From: Sipunculus nudus
Lineage: Eukaryota > Annelida > Sipuncula > Golfingiida > Sipunculidae
Length of the DNA stretch: 64,000 bases
NCBI GenBank assembly: GCA_026874595.1
Contig: CM049311.1
Coordinates: forward strand, 62,335,453 to 62,399,452
Direction of reading: 5' to 3'
Both the position numbers and the translations under genes were made by a program. Shown in pieces: positions 50,030 to 59,804 of this stretch (within the stretch, counting starts at the first letter, position 1; every line of letters begins with the position of its first letter). The notes beneath the pieces are model-generated. The model was not told the origin of the DNA, ran no database searches, and worked only from the letters and a program-made list of their open reading frames with translations.

Positions 50030-50200
50030 CCGGAAAAGGAAAAAAAATGACATTGTTTTAATAGGAATCTTTTACACACCCATGATATTACCCTTACAGG
50101 CAGCCAGAAAAGAAATAATGGACATTGATTTTATTGGAACCCTATACACATCCAGAACAATTCCCTTACTGGAAACCAGAAAAGAAATGCGAAACCATGG
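50030..50200. repeat. Two-copy degenerate ~75-bp block
   Basis: 'gacattg.tttta.t.ggaa', 'ctttacacaccc/cctatacacatcc' and 'ccagaaaagaaat' occur twice. The open frame across it (66 codons) is explained by the repeat and ends before the exon at 50328. Confidence 0.5.
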
Positions 50201-50327
50201 AAACCCAGGGCATTGGGATTAATTAGGAGAAACAAATATTTGAGGTAATTTTACTAATTATACTTGTACATTGACCCTTGTTTGTGATAAGCAGTGTTTT
50301 ATAGACGTTTCTCTTGTTCTTTATCAG

Positions 50328-50453
50328 GTGCAGCCTGACCTTGATGAATTAGAGGTCAACATGGAAGACAATGAAGATGCAGAGAGTACCAAGTCAGAGG
50401 TCAAACTTGGAAAATTACAGTTCTCATTGGACTATGACTTCCAGAAGGGAGAG
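50328..50453 (+). CDS. Syt1: Synaptotagmin exon 3: acidic linker and start of C2A
   Basis: The acceptor is ttctttatcag before 50328 and the donor is GAG|GTCAGT. It has 42 codons, phase 0 at both ends, residues 126-167. It begins VQPDLDELEVNMEDNEDAES, an acidic linker, and then enters C2A with KLGKLQFSLDYDFQKGE, the first beta strand as in the family. Long introns lie on both sides. The exon sits just after a small duplicated block but has none of its composition. Confidence 0.93.
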
Positions 50454-50689
50454 GTCAGTTTGAAGTTGCCATGGTGACCATTTAAGTGATTCAATTATTT
50501 ATTTTATTAGAAGCATTATTCTTTAGCTGACTTTTATTACTTAAAATGCTCTCATTATGTCTCCCTTCCAACAGGCACCCATAGTCATTGTGTGTCATTA
50601 TTTTGAACACAATAAATTTTGAATGACTCAACATTTTTTCAAGAAATTTGAAATTAAAATTGTTTCTAATAGTATTTTGGATGAGTTGG

Positions 50690-51010
50690 AAAACCAATGA
50701 CCTTGACCTTCATCATCAAGGTCAAATAGGCTGGGATAAAAAATTTTTGTGAACCCCATAACTTTTGAAGTATTGCATATTTTCCCCTCAAATTTGAAAC
50801 ATAAATTACTTCAACTAAACTGGTGACCTTGACCTGGATCTTCAAGGTCAAATTAGCTGGAATAAAAATTATTTGTGAATGCTATAATTGTTTAACCACC
50901 TAGTATATTTTCATGAAAGTAAACTCGTGAAATATATCTACCAATTTGCAGTTATTCAAAAACCAGTGACCTTGACCATCTTAGAGGCCAAAGCAGCCGG
51001 AATAGAATTT
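50690..51010. repeat. Three-unit array with inverted AGGTCA words
   Basis: TGACCTTGACC starts at 50698, 50824 and 50967. In the first two units it is followed 8-9 bases later by CAAGGTCAAA, which makes a hairpin, then '.gctgg.ataaaaa...tttgtgaa'. Spacing is 126 and 143 bp. Confidence 0.7.
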
Positions 51011-53072
51011 ATTTGTGAATTTCTGCTTTTGAAGTAGTTCCGTATTTTTTTTGTAAAATTTAGGGATAGAATTCTGATAGGGAGGGGAGAAACATACCTG
51101 TTTTTCTATTGCAAAAACAACCTTATTCTAGTTTGAAATCTTGACTTTCTTTCAGTGGTTGACTTTAATGTCTAAATTACTGTTGTAATATATAATTATT
51201 CACCACCATGTTTATAGGAGATTTGAAATGCAGAGAATCTCATAACCAACTAATTTATTCTACATTTTCTCATGACAACCTTGAGTGTCTTTTAATAAAC
51301 AAGGCATGGGTATCATAAAAAAAAACCAATCATGTGATCCAAATTTGATAATCATGTGTTTGCTTGATAGAGAGTTGTAATCAGTGATGCCAGAGGGCAT
51401 GAGAGCATGGCATTGTGTACACTCAGCCATGTGTCACTAATGTTAATATGGATATGAATTATGAGCTACTTATGGTTCTCTGTGGTACTTCATGACCCGG
51501 AGTGCAGCTCTCAGCTGATCTACCTGGTATTCTTATCTCATATTACAAAGATTTAAAGTACCTTATATTTTGCAGCTGGTCATTTCATATTCAACTTTAA
51601 TTTTAGCCCTCAGAGAGGACAGACCTGTGCCATTGGCAGACTTTTATCAAGATAGTTGTCCATTTTCTAGACTCAATAGATTGCCTGTTTCTTGCCCTCG
51701 CAACCATCAAGCCATACAGTGCAGAATTTTTCTGTTATGTATCAATGCCAGGGGAATTCCATTGTTGGGAAACAGATATGCAAACTGTCAGTTCTATTTT
51801 GCTGAATCTGCATTATTCATTACATTGATAATGAAGAATTAGGCTTCTTGTACACCAAGGATAGTTGAAAGATTAAGCTCTGTTGTACCTCATTGATGAA
51901 GTCAGAGACTTTTACTACCTCCTTATTAAAGCCTTACTCTGGTGTGAGTCTGTTCATTTTAATGTTACTATATAAAAGCTTTGGTGCCAGCTAGACTTTG
52001 ACCATTAGTGGGATTTGTTCATTCCTGAGTCACCTGTACCTTATCTTGATCATAATCTCAAATGCTGAACTACCTTGAGCCAAGAAAATACAATAATAGC
52101 CCTAGATTTTATTGTATTATCATAATATATCAGATAGGCCAAGAACCAATGCTTTTGCTGTATACCAAAACAATATGCAATCAGATGCAGTAAAGGAATT
52201 ATATACTTGTTCTGGCTTTTAGAAATAACAATTGATTTAACATCATGTACAAAATGTCCAACTTGATTCAAACAGTCAAAATAATTCTATTCTCATCACT
52301 CAGAGCAAATCTTTTGCTTTTACATTTGCTTCACAAAAAGTTTGCTTTTTCATTGAGAAAACTGGGAAATTGAAAATAATTCTTTCTGCTGCTCAAAGAG
52401 TTGATATTTATTCCATCCCAAATAGCCTCTTAAACCAAGGGTTTCTGAGTTCCATGAGTTTTGACCTTGTTCATTGCAGTCATAGTTCAGGAATGAAGTA
52501 ATTTATTCTGCTTACTTATTGACCCTATTCCTTTTTCACTTGGGTTTGGAAAAATTCAATGGTGTGTTAATGATATTGGAAGATTTTGGAAGGTTGAGGC
52601 AGCACAGGGTGAGCTTGTGCCAACTTTGCACAATTGCACAGTGTCTGTAGCAAATGTTAGCTCTGCTAGCATTGAATGCCCACCAATCAATACTCAAGTA
52701 ATGATAGGCCCCATATCTTACGAACGCAGAATGTTTTGTTACATGTTACCAAGCTTGTCTTTCTGTAACTAAGTCTCTTATCAGAGACCAGCATATCAAC
52801 AACTCATCTGCATCTAAAGCAAGGCACTAAGCTGGAAACTTCTTGGTTACAGCATCCATGGAGCTTTCTAAATGTAGCTCACAGTTGTCATGGAGATCAG
52901 TTAAGTCACTCTGGTGAAGAGTGGATGACTGGTAGATCTGACATCAGATTCCAGTGCTGAGGGATAAGTCTGTCATTAGACCCCACAGTGATACTTTATG
53001 TAAGCTCAAGGGTTGGCCAAACGTCATATTACTCATCGCCCACAATAAGATCATGGTTGTCATCAGCTCACA

Positions 53073-53890
53073 TTTTTAGCTCAGATGACAGTAAGTCAAC
53101 TGAGGTATAGATATGGCGCTTTGTCTTTCATCTGTCTGGCCGTCCAGCTGTCCATTAGCAGGGCACAAATCATAACTGCTGACCCCAAAACCTGTAACTA
53201 AAAATCTAGGGAGGTCCATAAAAAATCTCTTTGGGAACCTGAAATTAGATCACTGCGACCTATATCCTCCGTGCTATGGCGCTTGTAAGTACCCCCAGAA
53301 TAATGAAAAATTTAATACAAAACCTCCAATATCTTAATAATTAATGCATGGATTGTCATGAATCTTGCCTTGAATATTGACCATGACTAGTTTTGTCAGT
53401 TCCCGAAAAAAGTGGTGGCGCCACCCATATTTTTTCTTATTTTTACGAATATTTTTCTATTTTTTTACTATAAAATGACAACAATCATATCAGTTTCTCA
53501 GCTGTGATTCCATCTAGTATCGCAAAACCTGGTGTGTTTATTGATCACAAGATGATGCCTTATAGTAATCACCCTGTCTGTCTGTCTGTTCTTCTGTCTG
53601 TCTGTCCATCAGTCCATCCCCACAAATAGTTTTAAGATGATTACTCAAGGTTGGCTTGACACATGGATTTTAACCTTGACATATAGCCCACCACTAAAGC
53701 AAGAATCTGTATGATTTTTGGGTCATGAGGTCAAAGGTCAAGGTCACAGGACTCAGTTATTTTAAAAGATTATGGCTGAATTTTAAGTCAAGCTTTTCAT
53801 CCCAAACTTGCGCATTTAGCTGACTTGCAAGTACAGGGAGAGAGTGAATTAATTTGGGGTCAAAGGTCAAGGTCATTTTTAAACATATAA
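53073..53890 (+). mobile_element. Family C element, 3'-truncated
   Basis: The left edge is TTTTT|AGCTCAGATGAC (53078). It is parallel to 47827 over most of its length ('gtaagtcaactgaggtatag', 'agcagggcacaaatcataac', 'gtgtttattgatcacaag'). GGTGGCGCCACC lies at 53414-53425 and AGGTCAAAGGTCAAGGTCA at 53728-53746. It ends in AT-rich sequence without the CTGAGC plus hairpin terminus. Confidence 0.65.
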
Positions 53891-54307
53891 TTAACCCATA
53901 AATTAAAATACAGGTTTGTCAGTGTGCCATGATGAAAATATGTTAAATTGCTATATGTGATGTAACTACTGTATATTATCGGTTGATATTACTTGAAGAT
54001 GAGAATACCTGGTATTATTGCCATGCACATATTTATATTTTATATTATAAAAAATTTTCATTGATATGTTTAGAAGGTGACACTACCTAACATTATATCA
54101 AAATGCCCAGATTTATACACATTATGACATCTGTGTCTTTCATATAGTGTTGTTATATCCCTTTCTTGAGGTTTAATCATCTATTTAACAGTGATTCCAT
54201 TACTTATAACTCTCTCATTACATTTTAGTACAACCAGTATGCTCTTATTTTACAAGCCAAAACTGATTCATATTGTTACTTTGATTACTTGTTGTATGTG
54301 TTTGTAG

Positions 54308-54475
54308 CTCTCTGTAGGTGTGATACAAGCAGCTGACCTCCCGGGCATGGACATGTCTGGGACTTCAGACCCCTACGTCAAAGTCTACATCTTGCCAGAC
54401 AAGAAGAAGAAGAGTGAAACTAAAGTCCATCGCAAGACCCTCAACCCTGTCTTTAACGAGACATTCACCTTCAAG
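54308..54475 (+). CDS. Syt1: Synaptotagmin exon 4: C2A, first Ca2+-binding loop
   Basis: The acceptor is atgtgtttgtag before 54308 and the donor is AAG|GTATGT. It has 56 codons, phase 0, residues 168-223 ([20 protein letters not shown]...). Two of the five C2A calcium aspartates are present: D182 (GMD) and D188 (TSDPYVKVY). They are followed by the polybasic strand KKKK (199-202), which contacts acidic lipid in the family, and [14 protein letters not shown]. In the family, Ca2+ binding makes C2A insert into the membrane to help trigger vesicle fusion. The exon is too short for simple open-frame scans; it was found by reading across the splice sites. Confidence 0.96.
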
Positions 54476-56690
54476 GTATGTGATAAATGAGGTCTTGAAA
54501 AGACCAGCTCTGTATGTCCAGACTGTATGAAGTCTTAGGGATTACCAGAGATAGACATGACCAATTTATTGGAACATTCATCTTGGAGCAATTGTTCTGG
54601 GATAGGTCTACCCAGAAATATTTTCATGTGGGCGTTGATAGGATGAAATAATTGTTCTTTTATCAATATAATGGTAGACACATTGATATTGTTGAAAATT
54701 AACAATATATAATGTACATTCATAGATCTTTACTGCCACTGATTGTAAATGTTTGAAAAAAATATTTTCAACATTTTCTTGATCATTACAGACTTATTTT
54801 TGAATATTATTTTTCCATTTCATGGCAGTAAAGTCGTAGCTTTTACATTTTAAATTACCCATACATTGTCATCATACTATATAAAGAATTTTGAGCTTTC
54901 CCCAAATGATCTTTAACCAAAGATTGGTTGCCAGAAAGTGAGCGAAACCTGATGTAAGTTCAGATGAATGTTCTGTAGAAACATATTCACTAGAATGGAA
55001 TTATGTTCTTTAAATAAATTGTCTCAAATGGTAGGTTCAATGTGGACAAACACAAGATAATAAGAGAAGAATAGGACTGTAAGCATGATTGATTAGAAGG
55101 CCAAAAGCACATTAATAATGTAACTAGAAGCAGGTAGTTTGCCTGACATCCATGCAGTTCAGTATTTCACCCATGGAATCAGATAGTATCAGACAGGGAA
55201 GAATTCTGTTACACAATGCATTAATTTTCTGAATTTGTTCAACAGTGCATGGTTTGAATGTTGTATTAAAATTAATCCATTAAAAGCACAATATGACTAA
55301 ATGTTCCATGGTCAGAGGCCATCTGCTGTTTAATCATTATACACATCAGACTTTTTATATCACTTTAGGAATTGTTTTTACCCATAGTCATGACAAGTTC
55401 CAACCTCAAAATCAAACCCTGAAGTCTGGACTTGTAAGATGACTGGTTTCTATAGTATTCTGATGAGACTATGTAAAAATTGTGGATATGGGCAACCACT
55501 TTAAAATAAAAGAACTTTATATTTTCATTTTATTTAAATAAAAATAAAAAGTCTTTTTTGAAAGAGTATAAAATAAAATGTCTTATTTTGGGTAATAGGG
55601 TTATAATGGTGCATGATGTGTGAGCACCATGTTTGTTATTTATTTAAACCAGAGTCAAAAAATTAATATCTTTTCTTGAGGGGAATCACCTTGTTTTCAT
55701 GGCAAAGATTGCCTTCTCCCTGTCTAAGGTGTAAGGGGAGAGCTCTAGGAAAATTAAGTATTTGGCTTAAATATTACTAATGGTTAACTCCATACATGAT
55801 TGTACAATTACATAATGTGCAGGTATAAGTGCTAATAAATATTGAATTATTGATTGTGTTCATATAGATGAAGCAAACTCTTTCTTTTTACTTTTAACAT
55901 TAAAAACCACTCTAAGTTCTGTGTTTGGGGGCTCAAAGCCTTGAAGTTATGATCTTTACCTAAGTCAGCTGGTTTCTAGGTTACCCTCGTAGAATATCAT
56001 ATTTTCTATACTGGATAGACTATTTTGTAAGCTTTTGTGTCAGACCAAATCTCTCTGTTTTGACAATTACTTTTGAAGGATGTAAGTATGGTCTAACATG
56101 TTGGCATGAAGTTAAGGCATGGCATGATATTTAACCCATTCTGGAAATAAGTGACCTTGACCTACTTTTCAAGGGCACAGTTATTTACTCATTTAATTAA
56201 GATTTTCATATCTTGTCAGTGATATTCTGGTCACCATAGGTCTTACGAAACTGTTTTAGTACTAGATTATATTATTAAGCATGTTAACCTTTTCTTGACT
56301 TTTGACCTCTGATAAACTTTCAAGGTCAAACAAAATTCTTTCCTTTAACCCATTTTCATCAAAGGTAAGTTAAGCTTCCAGTAGAGAATAGATTACTTGG
56401 ATCTTCTTCTTTCACTTTGTGCACTAACGATTAATCTTGGTGTGTGTATCAAGGGCACACTATTTCTTTAAAGGTCACATGTTCAGCTTTGTAAAAAAAT
56501 TAATTCACAAGGTCACTACCACCAGCACAACATGCCAGCTTTCTTCAGAGTGAGTTAATAAATTTTTTAACTACATTATATATCTGATGATATTCTTAAC
56601 ATGAATTTTTTCTCATAGTACATGATAATATTATCATTCCAATATCCAATTCCCATCTTCTGTTTATGTGTGTTATTTCATGGATTCCAG
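54476..56690 (+). other. Synaptotagmin intron 4
   Basis: AT-rich. Near its end (56150-56520) it contains scattered TGACCTTGACC / AAGGTCA words like those at 50690. No other content was recognised. Confidence 0.7.
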
Positions 56691-56864
56691 GTGCCGTATG
56701 CTGAAATGGGCTCCAAGACACTTGTCTTTGCAATCTATGACTTTGACCGCTTCTCCAAGCATGACCAAATTGGTCAGGTCAAGGTGCCCTTGAACTCCAT
56801 TGACCTTGGCAGGGTGGTGGAAGAGTGGCGTGACCTGACAAGCCCAGAAACAGACGGAGAAAAG
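56691..56864 (+). CDS. Syt1: Synaptotagmin exon 5: end of C2A with second Ca2+ loop
   Basis: The acceptor is catggattccag before 56691 and the donor is AAG|GTAAAT. It has 58 codons, phase 0, residues 224-281. It carries [14 protein letters not shown], with the remaining C2A calcium ligands D240, D242, S245 and D248. All five aspartates of the canonical site are therefore kept, so C2A should bind Ca2+. It ends [15 protein letters not shown], where family members pass from C2A to the short C2A-C2B linker. No C2B exon follows in the remaining 7.1 kb. Confidence 0.96.
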
Positions 56865-57932
56865 GTAAATCAAATGAAATAATCATTCAAATATATATTT
56901 TATGCAGTAGTCTTATTCAGCTTTTGAATTTATTTAGTATAAGGTTAAATAATAAAGAAAAAGAAAAATGCTTTTTGCCATTAAGTTTTGTAGTTGTTAC
57001 TTAAATTGAGATATGTCTTACTTAAGGTATTGGTATATTACATCACATAAAAGAAAAACTGGTAAATTCAAATCATGTGTAACATCTCTTTCGCTTTAAT
57101 ACATGCTGTTCTTTCCATGTACATGATAACTATGAGCTGAGCTCTCCCGAGCAGCCTGTTACAGAGTTATAACAAATAACAAATTAGACTAAATATTCAA
57201 AATGTAATTTATTTCTAAAATTGTCATTCTTTACATAATCCTGCCAAATTCATGGTTGGCTACACAAAACTATATTTTCTTTATGTTCCTTATCATACTT
57301 TTTTGTATTTGATAATTGTACAGTGGGGTCTAATTTGAGCAATCCCCTGATTAAGTGACTAGCTGCTGTTAACAACCATTTTTCCTGTCCATGGATAGAT
57401 TTTCAGATGAAAGGTTCCTTGATTAAGTGACCACCTTCCAAACATGACAACCGACCACCATATATTGCACAATTTTCACATTTCCAACTGCTTTGTGTGA
57501 CCAATTTCAAACAGACAACTGCTGCATACTAGTAAGAGAGTGATTATTGTTTAAAATTGACTGGTACCCTACACTATATATAATGGAAGACTGCTCACAT
57601 CTATGGCTGTGAATGGCTGAGATCAGTGGGCCATTTAACACAAGGAACCAGTCTAGGGCAAGGATTGTAGGTGATCTCAATTTGCAAGAGATGGCGCTGT
57701 TGACTACAAGCAATCAGGAAGAGACTGTTACTTTCCTCATGGTGTGGTTAAAATGCTTTAAATTTTTATGTGACCCAAGAATGCCAGATAGGTTGATAAT
57801 AAAATGATTGTTTTCATCATGACTGGTAATTCAAGTTGATTTCATAAAATATTATTAATTGTCATTGTCAATGATAGTTTTGACCAGCAAGTAGGTCAGT
57901 CTCATCAAATTTCATGAAAACATCAACTTTTT

Positions 57933-59804
57933 AGCTCAGCTGACTGTAAGTCATCTGAGCTATAGCGATCACCCTTTGTCTGCCATCCGGCCGTCTGTCT
58001 GTTAACAGGGCACAAATCATAACTGCTGGACCTCGAATCTTCTAACTCGACATCCAGGGAGGTCCATGAAAATTCTCCTTGAAAACCAGGAATTAGGTCT
58101 CTGTTACCCATATTCTTCAAGCTATGGGGCTCTGAAGTACCCCCTAAAATAATGGAAAATTTGATACAAAGGCTCAAGTATCTGAACAACTAATGCATCG
58201 ATCACCATGATTCTTTGCATGGATATTCGTCATGGAATGTTTCATCACTTTCTGCAGACTGGTGGCGCCACCTGTATTTTTCAATTTTTTTCTCTATTTA
58301 TGAGACCTTAAATATTAAAGATATGGTCATCTGTTAACAAAGCACAAATTGTGACAACTGGACCTAGAATCTTCTCTCTTAATATGCAGGGAGACCCATG
58401 AAAAGTCTCTTTAGAAATCTGGAATAAGGTCTCTGTTATCCATATTCTTCGAGCTTTTGGCTCTGAAGTACCCCCCAGAATAATGGAAAATTTGATACAA
58501 AAGCTCCAGTATCTGAACAACTAATGAGTGGATCACCATGATTCTTTGCATGCATTTTCAAATGAGGTCTCTGTTATCCATATTCTCTGAGCTATGAGGC
58601 TTATAAGCACCCTTAGCATAATTGAAAATTAGATAAAAAGCAGGGCACAAATTATAACCATTGGACCTAGAATCTCCTAACTTAAAATCCAGGGAGGTCC
58701 ATGAAAATTCTCCTTGAAAACCAGGAATTAGGTCTCTGTTACCCATATTCTTCAAGCTATGGGGCTCTGAAGTACCCCCCAAAATAATGGAAAATTTGAT
58801 ACAAAGGCTCAAGTATCTGAACAACTAATGCATCGATCACCATGATTTTTTGCATGGATATTCGTCATGGAATGTTTCATCACTTTCTGCAGACTGGTGG
58901 CGCCACCTGTATTTTTCAATTTTTTACCATTTTTTTCTCTATTTATGAGACCTTTAATATTAAAGATATGGTCATCTGTTAACAAAGCACAAATTGTGAC
59001 AACTGGACCTAGAATCTTCTCTCTTAATATGCAGGGAGACCCATGAAAAGTCTCTTTAGAAACCTGGAATAAGGTCTCTGTTATCCATATTCTTCGAGCT
59101 TTTGGCTCTGAAGTACCCCCCAGAATAATGGAAAATTTGATACAAAAGCTCCAGTATCTGAACAACTAATGAGTGGATCACCATGATTCTTTGCATGCAT
59201 TTTCAAATGAGGTCTCTGTTACCCATATTCTCTGAGCTATGAGGCTTATAAGCACCCTTAGCATAATTGAAAATTAGATAAAAAGCAGGGCACAAATTAT
59301 AACCATTGGACCTAGAATCTCCTAACTTAAAATCCAGGGAGGTCCATGAAAAGTCTCCTTGGAAACATGAAATCAGGTTTCTGTTACCCATATTCTATGA
59401 GCAATGGGGCTTATAAGCACACCCCAGAATATTTGAAAATTTGATACCAAAGTAGGGCACAAATCATAACGATTGGACCCAGAATCTTCTCACTTGGCAT
59501 CCTGAGAGTTCCTAAAAATTCACCCCTCCAAACCTGAAATTGGGGTACTGTGACCTATATTCTCAGAGTTTTGGGGTATGTTTGAGCATCCCAGAAGTAA
59601 TGAAAAATACTCACAAAATGCCAGGTTCCTCAGAAAAGGCGGGTTGGATTGTCATCAAATTTGGTGTGCTAATGGGTCTTGATAAACTTAAGCTAATATG
59701 CATGAATGATGATGCCACCTATATTATCTTAATTAGTTTCCTGTGCAAGGACATATTGTCAACATGTCAGTGGGCTGAGCGTCATGACCCATGAGTCACT
59801 TGTT
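57933..59804 (+). mobile_element. Complete family C element, Helentron/HINE-like
   Basis: It opens TTTTT|AGCTCAGCTGAC. AGCTCAG (57933-57939) pairs with CTGAGCT (57955-57961) as a 5' hairpin. The 3' end has GCTGAGC (59774-59780), the inverted copy of GCTCAGC near the 5' edge, then the hairpin TCATG-ACC-CATGA (59782-59794), then CTTGTT. GGTGGCGCCACC is at 58261-58272 and 58896-58907. The length (1.87 kb) is enlarged by an internal tandem duplication. No coding capacity; minus-strand frames of 60-118 codons simply repeat with the duplication. Confidence 0.72.
58052..59332. repeat. ~640-bp tandem duplication inside a family C element
   Basis: 'ccagggaggtccatgaaaat' begins copy 1 near 58053, copy 2 near 58690, and a partial third at 59335. 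The period is 635-647 with small indels (for example an extra 'tttttaccat' in copy 2). The copies are nearly identical. Confidence 0.88.

Larger units (their letters stand above)
35774..50327 (+). other. Synaptotagmin intron 2 (14.6 kb), mostly repeats
   Basis: The flanks are phase 0. The intron contains a degenerate ~30-bp ATCATAA array (37780-37920), a module with 'gtggcaccatctgcatttg' (38575-39095), AT microsatellites (40721-40738; 41900-41925), a 190-bp duplication (43238-43612), the nested A/C elements (44532-49284), and a short duplicated block at 50030-50200. No alternative exon could be confirmed. Confidence 0.7.
50454..54307 (+). other. Synaptotagmin intron 3
   Basis: Contains the TGACCTTGACC array (50690-51010), then AT-rich sequence without recognised content, and a truncated family C element (53073-53890). 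Confidence 0.7.
32605..56864 (+). other. Syt1: Synaptotagmin gene, 3'-truncated by the window (five exons)
   Basis: This is the gene span over the five exons detailed below: 32605-32843, 35592-35773, 50328-50453, 54308-54475 and 56691-56864. Every junction has AG/GT borders and the phases agree (phase 1 after exon 1, then phase 0 throughout). From the ATG at 32651 the exons give 281 residues: luminal tail 1-65, membrane segment about 67-89, basic linker 90-150, and C2A about 151-281. Family members are about 420 residues, so the missing part is C2B and the C-terminus. The symbol reflects similarity to the synaptotagmin 1/2 subgroup, which invertebrates usually hold as one gene. Confidence 0.9.

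Noticed and set aside
50022-50222. 66-codon open frame just before synaptotagmin exon 3
   Set aside because: Built from a twice-repeated 75-bp block, and it stops before the exon 3 acceptor.
57923-59391. Series of similar minus-strand peptides (MFRY..CIKFSIILGGTSEP...)
   Set aside because: Their likeness comes from the 640-bp duplication in a non-coding family C element, not from a gene family.
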